Source: an uncultured Verrucomicrobiota bacterium
GTDB taxonomy: Bacteria > Verrucomicrobiota > Verrucomicrobiia > Limisphaerales > UBA9464
Direction: 5' to 3'
NCBI GenBank assembly: GCA_903916195.1
Contig: CAIWVP010000148.1
Location: 74,396 to 108,591, forward strand
Length of the DNA: 34,196 nucleotides
This document shows, piece by piece, positions 1-8,463 of the stretch (the first letter of the stretch is position 1; each line of letters opens with the position of its first letter). Position numbers and translations under genes: made by a program. The notes under the pieces are model-generated. The model worked only from the letters and a program-made list of their open reading frames with translations. It ran no database searches and was not told the DNA's origin.

Positions 1-346
1 CGAGATGCACCACGGCCAGCAGGCGCAACGGGGCGCTGCCGAGCGGGAACCGCCGGGCGAAGACCACCGCCGGCAACGACAAGAGCGCGAACACGTACCA
101 ATCCGCCAACGAACGGGTCACGGCGAAGCCCCACGTCACCGGCGAACCGATCTTCGATTGCGTGAGATAGAGCTGCCCTGCGAACGCCAGCCCGACGAGC
201 GTCCAGAGCCCGGCGAACGCCAACGGGCGCGACGCCGCGAAGCGCGGCAGGTCGGCCCGGGAACGGTTGGCGGCATCGGCGTCGATGCGGCGCAGCTTAC
301 GCGGGCGGCTCCCGGCGGGAAGCGGTAACGCGACGGCCCCGGTCAA
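1..346 (-). CDS. N-terminal part of a membrane protein, probably a LytS/YehU-type sensor histidine kinase (cut by window edge)
   Basis: The minus strand carries an open frame that runs off the left edge. From a TTG at 346 it gives about 115 residues: a basic, proline-rich N-terminus, then two hydrophobic stretches (around LAFAGLWTLVGLAFAGQLYL and SLADWYVFALLSLPAVVFAR) ending in ARRFPLG. A membrane segment with W-Y/L..ALL..P...ARRFP is typical, as I remember the family, of the N-terminal membrane region of LytS/YehU-like histidine kinases (His_kinase, PF06580). The kinase and ATPase domains would lie outside the window, so the assignment is inference. No ATG exists in this frame. TTG 346 sits inside the hairpin that follows the CvpA-like gene, and a GTG further upstream would overlap that gene's end, so the start is uncertain. 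It follows the CvpA-like gene in the same direction. Confidence 0.45.
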   Translation of the reverse strand, partial: MTGAVALPLPAGSRPRKLRRIDADAANRSRADLPRFAASRPLAFAGLWTLVGLAFAGQLYLTQSKIGSPVTWGFAVTRSLADWYVFALLSLPAVVFARRFPLGSAPLRLLAVVHL

Positions 347-360
347 GCGATCGGGGCCGT
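333..360 (-). terminator. GC-rich hairpin downstream of the CvpA-like gene
   Basis: A perfect 9-bp inverted repeat (acggccccg at 333-341, cggggccgt at 352-360) with a 10-nt loop lies about 50 nt past the stop of the CvpA-like gene. There is no T-run, so it is either a weak or Rho-assisted terminator or a structure in the leader of the next gene. Confidence 0.4.
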
Positions 361-410
361 GGCGGGACAGGAACGATGGACGCGCCGACCAGCGCACGCC
401 GCTCCGGCGA

Positions 411-1781
411 TCAGATGGCGCGGACGAAGAAGAGCGTCAGCTTGAGCTCGGGCACCGGGATGGCCAGACGACCGACCTCGGAGATGCTGGCTTCGTGGGA
501 CTCCTCTTTGCCGTCCTTTTTCGAGCTGAGGACGTACTTGTCCGAAGCCCGGAGCCACGTGCCCTCCGTCGAGAGGTCGGCGAGGCCTTTGCCGCTCTTG
601 TTGCCATCGGCGAGGATCTTCTTGGCCACCGCCATCGGATCCATCGGGGGGGCGGCGCGGACGACCGGGGCGGCCGCGGGCGCTCCGGGACGACGGCCGT
701 AGCGGGCGGTCAATAGATCGGCGGCCGGAGCAGCGGCGGCATCGGCGGCGGCATCGGCCTTCGGCGCGACGGGCACCGGGACCTTGAGCACGTAGCGGCC
801 GTCGGTGTAGGCGGTGAGCGAGGCCTGCTTCAGCACCGTGTTGAGCATGAACCGGAGCGCCTTCAGGTCGGCAGGCTGGAGATTGGTGCGCTTGCGGCGC
901 GCATCGGTGACGGTGGATCCGACATCGGCACGCCAGCGGCCGAGCAGCTTCTCGTCGTCGAATTTCGGTGACTTGCCCGTCTCCAGATAGGTCTTGAGAT
1001 CCTTGAGGTCGGTCGCGAGCAGGAGCTGGCGGAGCTCGGCGTTGCCGAGGATGGCCTGGGATTTCGGGTGGGTGTAGATGGCCGTGAAACCGGCCCGGTC
1101 CTGGAGAAGCTTCTGGAAATCCGCATCGGCCCCGAGCTCGGTGAACTCCGAGCGCTCGCCCAGCGCGAGGAACGGCGGATAATTCTGCACCCGGCCCTGG
1201 AGGAGCGGGTTGGCGTGGATGAGCCCGAGGATGTCGTCGATCGCGTAGTCCTGCGCCGGGGTCCGGTCGAGGGACGCGAAGATCTTGTCCCAGCCGCTCT
1301 GGGCCATGTCGTTGCGGAGCTGGTTGACGTAGCTCACCGGGCTCGCTTCACCCGCCTCGGCGGCGAGCTGCGTGGTGAGATGCCCCTTGGCGTAGACCGA
1401 CTTGCCGACCGCCAGGAACACCAGCACGCCGGCCAACATGCCCACGAACACGCCGAGCGCTTTGTTCATGCGCTCGAAGCTCACGCGGGTCGAGTCGTCC
1501 TCGCGGTACTTGAAGTGCAGCTCGACCGGTTTGTGGGCGACGAAGCCCAGACCGAACCCGACCGCCCAAACCAGGACGAATCCGACCACCGTGGGCAGGA
1601 TCTGTTGCCAGACGACGCCGGCCGAAGCGAACAGCGGCGTCAGCAACCCGCCGACCAGAGGCGCCAACAGGAGCCCGAGGACCACCCCGAGCAACGACAC
1701 CGAGGCGCGGATGGACCCGGTCTGGAACCCGATGGCCGCGAAGCCACCGACGAGCACGAGCACAAGCAACCAGATGAGCAT
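411..1781 (-). CDS. CvpA-family-like membrane protein with a long soluble C-terminal region
   Basis: A 456-residue protein starting at an ATG. The first ~135 residues are membrane-embedded with about four hydrophobic segments: residues ~1-20, ~28-50, ~60-83 and ~108-125. The first has the small-residue pattern GFQTGSIRASVSLLGVVLG that resembles CvpA/colicin V production proteins (PF02674). The rest is soluble: an alpha-helical region (~140-320) and an Ala/Pro-rich linker (~335-370), then a compact C-terminal piece with SSKKDGKEESHEASISEVG. CvpA itself is only about 160 residues, so the 300-residue extension is a lineage-specific feature. Its molecular role is not known. The next gene downstream is the partial membrane protein. 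The upstream serine hydrolase ends 55 nt before its start, so they may share a transcript. Confidence 0.6.
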   Translation of the reverse strand: MLIWLLVLVLVGGFAAIGFQTGSIRASVSLLGVVLGLLLAPLVGGLLTPLFASAGVVWQQILPTVVGFVLVWAVGFGLGFVAHKPVELHFKYREDDSTRVSFERMNKALGVFVGMLAGVLVFLAVGKSVYAKGHLTTQLAAEAGEASPVSYVNQLRNDMAQSGWDKIFASLDRTPAQDYAIDDILGLIHANPLLQGRVQNYPPFLALGERSEFTELGADADFQKLLQDRAGFTAIYTHPKSQAILGNAELRQLLLATDLKDLKTYLETGKSPKFDDEKLLGRWRADVGSTVTDARRKRTNLQPADLKALRFMLNTVLKQASLTAYTDGRYVLKVPVPVAPKADAAADAAAAPAADLLTARYGRRPGAPAAAPVVRAAPPMDPMAVAKKILADGNKSGKGLADLSTEGTWLRASDKYVLSSKKDGKEESHEASISEVGRLAIPVPELKLTLFFVRAI

Positions 1782-1836
1782 GGAGCGAAGCTATGTAGGG
1801 ACCGGCATGGACGCACGCGGAAAATCTGGGCGCGGC

Positions 1837-3156
1837 TCAATCACGCACCGCCGCGCCCACCATCTCCAGCACGCGGCGCAGGCCGTCGTCGCCGCCAAGG
1901 CTGCCTTCGTGGAACGGGGTGCGAGGGATCGACGTCCAGCCGTCGCGCGAGGTGTCCACCGTCTTCGGCTGCGGCACATCGGTGAAGGTCGGGTCGTACT
2001 GGCCGTTGCTCCCCCCCATCTTGTAGATCACGAGGTCGAGCGACGGCACGATGAAGATGCCGAATCCGCCCGCGCCGGATTTGTAGAACGCGTCCCTCGG
2101 CGCGCCGGCGACGTGGCCGTCGGCGTTGTGTTCGAACTGCAGGCTGAACGGAGTGTGCGGGTTGTAGGGCGACGGGCGGCGGCACTGGACGATGTAATCC
2201 GCCGGGACCAGTTGACGCCCGGCCCACCGACCTTCGCGGAGCAGGCAATAGCCGAAGCGGAGCGCGTCGGTCGCGTGGACGGCGATGCTGCCGGCACCGT
2301 TGGCATGCGGCATCCGCACGTCGCCGCGATGGAGGCAATAGTCCCACGGGCCCCAGCCCATCGGCTTGGCGAGGCGCGTGTCGATGTAGTCCTTGAGGTC
2401 CATCCCGGTGACACGCCGCAGCACCATCGAGGCGATGTGCGGCGCAGGCGAAGAGTAGGAATAGCCCGCACCGGCGTGGGTCCAGAGCGGGACGCGCAAC
2501 GACGATCCGTCGAGGTCGCGGATATCTTGGCCGGGCACGCCCTTCAGGCCGCCGGCCTTGCCGAGGACGACCGTCGAGGGCGATCCGCCTTCGCCCCAGT
2601 GGCCGGAGGTCATGCTGAGCAGATGCCCGAGCCGGATGTCGGCCTTGCGCGGGTCGTCGAGCGGCAGGGCCTCGGGCAGGAAACGTTCCGTGAAGACCTT
2701 GGTGTCGAGCCCTTCGGGGATCTTGTCGCGGAATTCCCGGAGCATGATGCCGCTGGCGATGCTGGTGTAGGCCTTGCCGGTGGACGCCATGTCGGGGTTC
2801 ACGTCGCGCGACGCCCGGCCGAAGTACCGCTCGAACACCAGGTAGCCGCGCCGCACGACGAGCAGGCCGCCGTTCTGGCTGCACCGCTGGGTGAACGTGT
2901 AGGCGCGCTCCAAGCGGTCGAGGTCCATGCCGGCCTTGCGGCGGATCTGGCCGGCGTCCGTCAGCGTGCGCCACCCGCCGTCCTTGTCCGACGGCGGGAA
3001 ATACTCGGCCGCACGCGACGACGCTCCGATGCCGACGACCACGAGGAGGAAGAGCGCGACCCGGCGAGGAACGGTACCGGCGAAGGAACGGGCGAGGGAA
3101 AGCACGCCCGGATAGGAGCAGCGATCGACGGACGTCGACAACGACGTTCTCGGCAC
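1837..3156 (-). CDS. Secreted serine hydrolase of the beta-lactamase / penicillin-binding-protein family (class C-like)
   Basis: A 439-residue protein from a GTG start. A hydrophobic stretch at ~33-48 followed by SSRAA is a plausible signal peptide after an unusually long basic N-terminus; no better in-frame start exists before the domain. The SxxK nucleophile motif of the family is S125-T-G-K128 (in PDMASTGKAYTS). A YSYSS segment stands where the YxN motif is expected, and YKMGGSNG near residue 390 stands in for the KTG/HxG strand. Family members include AmpC, esterases and D-amino-acid peptidases, so the substrate cannot be read from sequence. Protein lies outside the cytoplasm if the signal is real. 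The fatty-acid hydroxylase gene upstream ends 93 nt before it. Confidence 0.75.
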   Translation of the reverse strand: MPRTSLSTSVDRCSYPGVLSLARSFAGTVPRRVALFLLVVVGIGASSRAAEYFPPSDKDGGWRTLTDAGQIRRKAGMDLDRLERAYTFTQRCSQNGGLLVVRRGYLVFERYFGRASRDVNPDMASTGKAYTSIASGIMLREFRDKIPEGLDTKVFTERFLPEALPLDDPRKADIRLGHLLSMTSGHWGEGGSPSTVVLGKAGGLKGVPGQDIRDLDGSSLRVPLWTHAGAGYSYSSPAPHIASMVLRRVTGMDLKDYIDTRLAKPMGWGPWDYCLHRGDVRMPHANGAGSIAVHATDALRFGYCLLREGRWAGRQLVPADYIVQCRRPSPYNPHTPFSLQFEHNADGHVAGAPRDAFYKSGAGGFGIFIVPSLDLVIYKMGGSNGQYDPTFTDVPQPKTVDTSRDGWTSIPRTPFHEGSLGGDDGLRRVLEMVGAAVRD

Positions 3157-3249
3157 GGCCTGTCACCCGGATGTCGCAAAGAGTCCTTCCGACAACCGAT
3201 GCGATGTCCGGGAGGAGCGGATCCATCCTCCGCCACCCCGCCCGAGCCG

Positions 3250-4059
3250 TCAGCGGAACGGCTCGCGGAACAACCCGCGGAGCGTCTGCCGCTCCGCGCC
3301 GTCGAAGCCGTCGAGGCCCAGCCGGATCTCCTCCGGCCGCTCGCGCAGCCGGAGGCTGCCGAACAGGCGGTCCCAGACCGACAGGAGCGACGCGTAGTTG
3401 GAATCGGTCTCGGGTCGCTCGCGCGAATGGTGGACCTTGTGCAGACCCGGCGTGACCACGACCAGGCGCAGCACCCGTTCAAGCGCCGGGGGCAAGGCGA
3501 TGTTGGCGTGCTGCCACTGGACGACCGCTTGGAGCAACGTCTCGTAGAGCACGAGCTCGCCGAAACGGACGCCGAGCAGCGGGAGCAACGCGATGCGCAG
3601 CACCGACGACGCGACGATCTCGCCGAGGTGGAAGCGGTTGGCCGTCGTGACGTCCATCCGCGCGTCGCCGTGGTGGACGCGATGGAAGCTCCAGAGCATC
3701 GGCACCCGATGGCAGATGCGGTGCCATGCATAGGTCCACGCATCGAGCATCAGCACGGCGAGCACGATGCGCAGCCCGCCCGGCGCGGAGATCCAGTTCA
3801 GCACGCCGAAGTGGTGCGTCCCGGCCCACGCGATCACCGCCCGCCAGGCGAGGACGAAGGCGGATCCGACGACGACCGCGTTCACCAGTCCGACCAAGAA
3901 ATTGCGCAGCGCGTGCAGGCCGCGTTCCTGCGGGTCCCGGAACAAGACGAAGAACGGCGCCGCCGTCTCCCACGCGAGCAGCACCACCAACCATCCGACG
4001 CTCGCGAGGCCGCGCCACTGCTGGATGCCCGCGAGGTCGGTCACTTCGGTGTCTCCCAT
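3250..4059 (-). CDS. Fatty acid hydroxylase / sterol desaturase superfamily protein
   Basis: A 269-residue integral membrane protein of the di-iron fatty-acid hydroxylase family (PF04116). Histidine clusters are clear: HRICH (113-117), HRVHH (126-130) and HKVHH (207-211), plus TTANRFH and QWQHAN, which match the family's metal-binding pattern. Three to four hydrophobic segments surround them. The open frame continues 68 codons upstream but that part is antisense-like sequence over the rhodanese gene. The ATG at 4059 is preferred because it opens just before the family-like N-terminus and overlaps the rhodanese stop by 19 nt, which suggests translational coupling. The family oxidises C-H bonds in lipids using O2 and two irons; the substrate (fatty acid, sterol, hopanoid or carotenoid) is not readable. 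Confidence 0.85.
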   Translation of the reverse strand: MGDTEVTDLAGIQQWRGLASVGWLVVLLAWETAAPFFVLFRDPQERGLHALRNFLVGLVNAVVVGSAFVLAWRAVIAWAGTHHFGVLNWISAPGGLRIVLAVLMLDAWTYAWHRICHRVPMLWSFHRVHHGDARMDVTTANRFHLGEIVASSVLRIALLPLLGVRFGELVLYETLLQAVVQWQHANIALPPALERVLRLVVVTPGLHKVHHSRERPETDSNYASLLSVWDRLFGSLRLRERPEEIRLGLDGFDGAERQTLRGLFREPFR

Positions 4060-4595
4060 CGCGCCGGGCGCAGCGAAGGCCGGAGCATGCGACCGAACTT
4101 CTCGTTGTACGGATGCACGGCTTTGGCCGGGCCGTCCGCGGACCGCAAGGCGCGACCTTCGTTGGCCCACTGGAAGAGCGAGCCATCCAGGTTCATGACG
4201 TTGGTCCGACCGGCCTTGATCAGCCGCGTCGCGAGCTCGGACGAGCGGTATCCGACCGAGCAATAGACCACCACCGGCCGGTCGGCCGGCAACGACGGCG
4301 ACAGCTCGGCGGCGGTGCTCGGCGGATCGGTCCGGCGCGCACCGGGAAGATGGCTCACGGCGAACTCGGCCGGGGTCCGCACATCGAGCAGCAAGGGAGC
4401 GGGACGGTTCGTGTCCGCCAACCAGGTCGCGAGCTCGGCCGTGGAGAGCTGGCGGACGTCGGGAAAGCGCGACCGGACGACCTGTTTCATCTGCCGCAGC
4501 GCGTCCTCCGCGGTCTCCTCGGCGCGCGCCGACAAGATGCCCTTGAGCACGAGGAAAGCGCTGGCGAGCAGCGTGAAGAAACGACGGGTATCCAT
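4041..4595 (-). CDS. Exported rhodanese-like domain protein
   Basis: A 184-residue protein. Residues 1-25 (MDTRRFFTLLASAFLVL..SARA) form a signal peptide or membrane anchor. The rhodanese domain spans ~45-155: LLLDVRTPAEFAVSHLPGA is the typical first half and VVVYCSVGYRSSELA carries the active-site loop with Cys112, followed by NLDGSLFQWANEG. A conserved active Cys suggests sulfur-transfer chemistry, probably in the periplasm, though the acceptor is unknown. Its stop codon lies inside the start of the fatty-acid hydroxylase gene (19-nt overlap), so the two are likely co-translated. The ATG lacks an upstream Shine-Dalgarno. Confidence 0.85.
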   Translation of the reverse strand: MDTRRFFTLLASAFLVLKGILSARAEETAEDALRQMKQVVRSRFPDVRQLSTAELATWLADTNRPAPLLLDVRTPAEFAVSHLPGARRTDPPSTAAELSPSLPADRPVVVYCSVGYRSSELATRLIKAGRTNVMNLDGSLFQWANEGRALRSADGPAKAVHPYNEKFGRMLRPSLRPARWETPK

Positions 4596-4736
4596 GCGGC
4601 GTGAGGAAACTAGCGTCGCCGATGGTCAGGACAACCCCGCATCACCGCCGAAGCGCTTCCTTGATGTTCGACGACGACGCGTCCCGGGAGCCGGTCCTCC
4701 TTCGCGTGTCCGCGCCTTCGGGCGGGCCGGGGCCGC

Positions 4737-5873
4737 TCAGACCAGTTTCTTCCGCGCCGGATCCGCGGCGAGCTTCTTGACCAGCTCCTTGATCTTCTGC
4801 GCCTCGCCCTTGGCCGCGACCAAGGTCGAATCGTCGGTGAGCACGATGATGCTGTCCTTCATGCCGACCAAGGTGATCGGCGTGCGGCCCTTGGTGCGGG
4901 CGTCGTAGACGATGTTGCGGGCCGAATCCACGTGGACGAAGTCGGCGACGGCGGCGTTGCCCTCGGCGTCCTGCTTCACGTGGCGGGCGAGCGCGGGCCA
5001 GGCACCGAGGTCGTCCCAGCTGAACGCCCCGTCGGCCACGACCACGTTCTGGGCCTTCTCCATCAGCGCGAAATCGATGCTGATCTTGCGGATCCCGGGA
5101 TATTCCTTCGCGAGGACCTTGGCGAGCGCGGCCGGGCTCTTGGCGGCCGCGGCGAACCAGCGGTGGCACGCGGCGTCCATCTCCGGCTGATGCTTCTCCA
5201 GGGCGTTGGAGATGGTGACGAAGGACCAGACGAACATGCCGGCGTTCCAGCGGTGGTTGCCTTCCGCGAGGTACCGCTCGGCGGTCGCAAGGTCGGGTTT
5301 TTCCACGAACCGTTCCGCCTTGAAGAAGGCCGTCTTGCCCGGTTTCGCGCCGGCCGGCGCCGGAAGCCGGTTGCCGGACTGGATGTAACCGTAGCCGGTC
5401 TCCGGCGTGGACGGATGGATGCCGATGGTGACGATCACCTGGCCGCGGGACGCCACGTCGAAGGCGTCGGCGAGGACCTGCCGGAACTTCTTCTCCTCCG
5501 GGATGACGTGGTCGGCGGGCAACACGGCCATCACCGCGGTGGTCGAGCGAGCGCCGACGACGGCCGCGCCGAGCGCGACGGCGGCGCAGGTGTCGCGTCC
5601 GACGGGTTCGGCGATGACGTTCTCTTTCGGCAGCCCCGGCAGCTGCTTGCGGACGGTCGGCGCCTGCACGGCGTTCGTGATGATGAGGATGTTCTCGATC
5701 GGCACGAGCGGCAGCACGCGGTCGACCGCCTGCTGGAGGAACGAACGGCCGCCGATCAGCGTGATCAGTTGCTTCGGCGTGGCCTCGCGGCTGACGGGCC
5801 AGAAGCGTTCGCCGCGCCCTCCGGCCATGATGATGACGTAGCGGTCGGACTTGGATTTCGTGGACTTGGCCAT
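4737..5873 (-). CDS. manC: Mannose-1-phosphate guanylyltransferase
   Basis: A 378-residue nucleotidyltransferase that makes GDP-mannose from mannose-1-phosphate and GTP. The N-terminal motif GGRGERFWPVSREATPKQ (residues ~18-35) is the nucleotide-binding and catalytic signature of the mannose-type family. VEKPDLATAERYL, RWNAGMFVW and FALMEKAQNVVV follow in the usual order. Length matches the short form without the C-terminal isomerase domain found in bifunctional ManC/AlgA, so GDP-mannose would be made here but mannose-6-phosphate isomerisation must come from elsewhere. It feeds polysaccharide or glycan synthesis. It stands alone: 141 nt separate it from the rhodanese start downstream, and 175 nt with a hairpin repeat separate it from the amidase end upstream. 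Confidence 0.93.
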   Translation of the reverse strand: MAKSTKSKSDRYVIIMAGGRGERFWPVSREATPKQLITLIGGRSFLQQAVDRVLPLVPIENILIITNAVQAPTVRKQLPGLPKENVIAEPVGRDTCAAVALGAAVVGARSTTAVMAVLPADHVIPEEKKFRQVLADAFDVASRGQVIVTIGIHPSTPETGYGYIQSGNRLPAPAGAKPGKTAFFKAERFVEKPDLATAERYLAEGNHRWNAGMFVWSFVTISNALEKHQPEMDAACHRWFAAAAKSPAALAKVLAKEYPGIRKISIDFALMEKAQNVVVADGAFSWDDLGAWPALARHVKQDAEGNAAVADFVHVDSARNIVYDARTKGRTPITLVGMKDSIIVLTDDSTLVAAKGEAQKIKELVKKLAADPARKKLV

Positions 5874-6000
5874 AGATCGTTGCGGTCGGGACGATGCCCC
5901 GGAGCACCGCCTCTCGACAAGCCTCCCGCGGCGAGACCGGGATCAGGATCCCAGCACCCATCCGCCGCTGAAGGCCTTCTCGGACAGCTCCCATCCTCGG

Positions 6001-6036
6001 CCGGCAGGGCCGGGAGAGCGTAGCGAGAGAGCCCTG
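6001..6036. repeat. GC-rich hairpin element downstream of the amidase gene
   Basis: Within 12 nt of the amidase stop (minus strand) lies an inverted repeat: cagggc (6005-6010) and gccctg (6031-6036) around a 20-nt loop containing gagcgtagcgagaga. The design (GC-rich stem, loop rich in agcg/gcga) resembles the hairpin at 34104-34139, which has a different stem but a loop with gagcg..gagcga. It could end transcription of the kinase-amidase unit or be a repeat that settled there. Confidence 0.45.
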
Positions 6037-6048
6037 GCAGGTGGCTGC

Positions 6049-6948
6049 TCAGTCGACGAAGCGTTTCGTGATGTCGCCGTAGGCATCGATGCGGCGGTCG
6101 CGGAGGAACGGCCAATGGGTGCGCGTGGTGTCGACCTTCGCGAGGTCGACGGGGACGATGAGGTTCTCCGGGCGATCGACGGAGGCCTTGGAGAGGATCT
6201 GGCCGCTGGTGCCGGCCACGAAGCTCTGGCCCCAGAACTCGATGCCGTCGCCGCCGACCGGTTGCTCGACCCCGATGCGGTTCACCGAGGCGACGAAGCA
6301 ACCGTTGGCCACCGCGTGCGAACGCTGGATGGTCTCCCACGCGAGGTGCTGGTGGGTGCCGAACTCCTGCTTCTCCGACGGATGCCAGCCGATCGCCGTG
6401 GGGAAGAAGAGTATCTCCGCGCCGTTCATCGCCGTGAGGCGCGCGCCTTCAGGATACCACTGGTCCCAGCAGATGAGCACGCCGATGCGGCCGAACCGCG
6501 TGGTCCACGCCTTGAACCCGAGGTCGCCCGGCGTGAAGTAGAACTTCTCGTAGTACAACGGGTCGTCCGGGATGTGCATCTTGCGGTAGATGCCCAGCAG
6601 GGAGCCGTCGGCGTCGATGATGGCGGCGGTGTTGTGGTAGAGACCTTCGGCCCGCTTCTCGAAGAGCGACGCGATGACGACGACGCCGTGCTTCTTGGCG
6701 AACTTCTGGAACGTCGCGGTGCTCGGCCCGGGGATGCGTTCGGCGAGGCCGAAGTTCGCGTGGTCCTCGTCCTGGCAGAAGTACTGCGACCGGAAGAGTT
6801 CCTGCGTGCAGATGATCTGTGCACCGTCCTTCGCCGCGCGGGTAGCGGCGGCGAGGGTGGTGGCGAGGTTGTCCTCGGGGTCGGGACCGCAGGCGTGCTG
6901 CAGGAGCCCCAGCGTGACGGTGCGGCCTTTGGCGGCGGGTCGGCTCAT
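6049..6948 (-). CDS. aguB: N-carbamoylputrescine amidase (carbon-nitrogen hydrolase family)
   Basis: A 299-residue nitrilase-superfamily enzyme. The catalytic Glu-Lys-Cys triad is visible as E50 (CTQELF), K123 (YRKMHIPD) and C160 (ICWDQWYPEGAR). The motifs SLFEKRAEGLYHNT and QHLAWETIQRSHAVANGCFV and the C-terminal THWPFLRDRRID are those I associate with N-carbamoylputrescine amidase, which releases putrescine, CO2 and ammonia in the agmatine route to polyamines. The usual partner, agmatine deiminase, is not in the window. The ATG overlaps the stop of the upstream kinase gene by 4 nt (ATGA), so translation is probably coupled. The frame is open far upstream, but those residues are a shadow of the kinase. 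Confidence 0.9.
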   Translation of the reverse strand: MSRPAAKGRTVTLGLLQHACGPDPEDNLATTLAAATRAAKDGAQIICTQELFRSQYFCQDEDHANFGLAERIPGPSTATFQKFAKKHGVVVIASLFEKRAEGLYHNTAAIIDADGSLLGIYRKMHIPDDPLYYEKFYFTPGDLGFKAWTTRFGRIGVLICWDQWYPEGARLTAMNGAEILFFPTAIGWHPSEKQEFGTHQHLAWETIQRSHAVANGCFVASVNRIGVEQPVGGDGIEFWGQSFVAGTSGQILSKASVDRPENLIVPVDLAKVDTTRTHWPFLRDRRIDAYGDITKRFVD

Positions 6949-8015
6949 GAGATCTTGGCTTTGAGTCGGTCGAAAAGGCCGGCGCCGCGCTTGGACGCGG
7001 CCGGGGGCGCGGGCTCCGGAGCATGCGACGCCATCCGCGTGGTCTGGCCGCGGGACGATGCGGATGCCGCGGGGGCGGCGGCCTCTTCCTTGAAGAGCTC
7101 CCGGATGAACTTGCCCAGCGTCTCGTTGGTGGGCCCGTAGCCGCGGTGGTAGATGAAGTGCTCCAGCTCGTAGAGCAGCTCGTCGGCGCTCTGGTAGCGG
7201 CCGGCGAGGTCGCGGCTGAGAGAGCGCTGGAGGATCTGGCCGAGCTTGGGCTCGATCTCCGGGTTGATGCGCGTGAAGTCGGGCACCGGATGGCAGATCA
7301 CCCGCTGGCGCGATTCCTCGGGCGAAGCGCCCTTGAAGACGTTCTCCCCGGTGAGCAGCTGCGCCAGGACGATGCCGGCGGAGAAGATGTCCGAGCGCTT
7401 GTCCGTCACCATGAAATCCGCCTGCTCCGGGCTCATGTACTCGGGCTTGCCGGCCACCTCCTCGCCTTCCTTGTCCTTGAGCAGGCCCTTCGCCTTGGCG
7501 ATGCCGAAGTCGGTGACCTTCACGTCGCCCTCGAAGGCGATCATGATGTTCTTGGGGCTGATGTCGCGGTGGACGATGCCGAGCAGGTGCCCGTCGCAGT
7601 CGGTCTTCGCGTGCGCGTAGGAGAGACCTCGGGCGATGCGGCTGACGATGAACACGGCGAGTTCGACGGGCAGCTTGCGCCCGCCCTCGGCGAGCCGTTG
7701 GGCGAACTGCTCCAGGTTCACCCCGCGGATCAGCTCCATGCAGATGAAGCATCCGCCGCCGATGTCGCCGAGGTGGTACGTCTGGACGATGTTCGTGTGG
7801 ATGAGGTCCGCGACGAGCTTGGCCTCGCCGATGAAGTTCTCGATGAACTCGGGCTGCGCCGCATAGCGCTCGCGGATCACCTTGATCGCCACCCGCTTCA
7901 CGAACCCGCGCGTCCCGATCTGCTGCGCTTCGTAGACGATGCCCATGCCGCCCTCGTAGATCTGGCGCACGACCTCGTAACGGAGGTCGCCGGTTATGGT
8001 GGTTGGTCCTGGCAC
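6945..8015 (-). CDS. Eukaryotic-type serine/threonine protein kinase
   Basis: A 356-residue cytoplasmic kinase with all main catalytic elements: glycine loop EGGMGIVYEA (21-30), VAIKV with K45, helix-C E64, HRDISPKN (149-156), DFG (169-171) and SPEQ (195-198) in place of APE. RSDIFSAGIVLAQLLTG follows, so it should be active. The last ~50 residues are an Ala/Pro-rich tail ending in a short basic stretch; no membrane segment or PASTA/sensor domain is present. GTG at 8015 is chosen because it opens just before the glycine-loop strand; the frame stays open upstream to 8885 but runs antisense through HU and intergenic DNA. The gene overlaps aguB by 4 nt, an unusual pairing of a kinase with a polyamine enzyme. 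About 500 nt of non-coding DNA lies upstream. Confidence 0.9.
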   Translation of the reverse strand: MPGPTTITGDLRYEVVRQIYEGGMGIVYEAQQIGTRGFVKRVAIKVIRERYAAQPEFIENFIGEAKLVADLIHTNIVQTYHLGDIGGGCFICMELIRGVNLEQFAQRLAEGGRKLPVELAVFIVSRIARGLSYAHAKTDCDGHLLGIVHRDISPKNIMIAFEGDVKVTDFGIAKAKGLLKDKEGEEVAGKPEYMSPEQADFMVTDKRSDIFSAGIVLAQLLTGENVFKGASPEESRQRVICHPVPDFTRINPEIEPKLGQILQRSLSRDLAGRYQSADELLYELEHFIYHRGYGPTNETLGKFIRELFKEEAAAPAASASSRGQTTRMASHAPEPAPPAASKRGAGLFDRLKAKIS

Positions 8016-8242
8016 GCACCGAGAGTGAGGATCCGGACGAGGCCGGTCAAGCCGGGCGGCCGGAACGGTTGTGACCGGAAGTGGCGGACCGTTTTTGCGG
8101 CGTCGTGCTCTGCTCCTGTTCCGGCGATCCGGATTTCGCAGGGCGCGAGAAGCCCCCTTGGCGCTGGGCAGGAGACGGCGCCTGCGGGTCGCCGACCTGC
8201 GGTGCAGCGGAGCGCCATCCGATCTTGGGAAGCGATGGATCG

Positions 8243-8324
8243 GGAAAGCAGGTAAACAGGAACGGACCCGGCAAAGCCCCGGTTTTCCTGCTTTCCAGAT
8301 CCTCTCTCCGGCCCGTTTTTTTTT
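8243..8324 (+). repeat. Inverted repeat followed by a T-run
   Basis: ggaaagcagg at 8243-8252 pairs perfectly with cctgctttcc at 8287-8296 across a 34-nt loop that has its own GC-rich core. Twenty nt later comes a run of nine T. No plus-strand gene precedes it, so it is not an obvious terminator; it may be a relic or part of an intergenic repeat. Confidence 0.4.
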
Positions 8325-8435
8325 AGAGCAAGAGCGACTCTGACCCGGCTGCCTTGTCCGGCACTTTGGATCGCATCCGGACGGAACCGCGCGGTGCCGC
8401 CTTCGATATCGGCGCGGTTTCACAGGGGTTTTCCC

Positions 8436-8463
8436 TTGCCGCCTTCTGGTCCGTTGCTTAAAT
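8436..8463 (+). promoter_or_regulatory. Candidate sigma-70-type promoter for HU
   Basis: TTGCCG (8436-8441) and TTAAAT (8458-8463) with a 16-nt spacer, about 60 nt ahead of the HU start. The leader that follows is A-rich (aacacaaatactccaaaaatc) and lacks a Shine-Dalgarno. Prediction by eye only. Confidence 0.35.

Noticed and set aside
5-328. Plus-strand open frame of 107 codons at the left edge
   Set aside because: Arg/Pro-rich with no motif, while the minus strand shows two membrane segments and a family-like pattern.
1402-4266. 954-codon plus-strand open frame over the CvpA-like, hydrolase and hydroxylase genes
   Set aside because: It is Arg/Ala-rich with no motif and is opposite three recognisable minus-strand genes.
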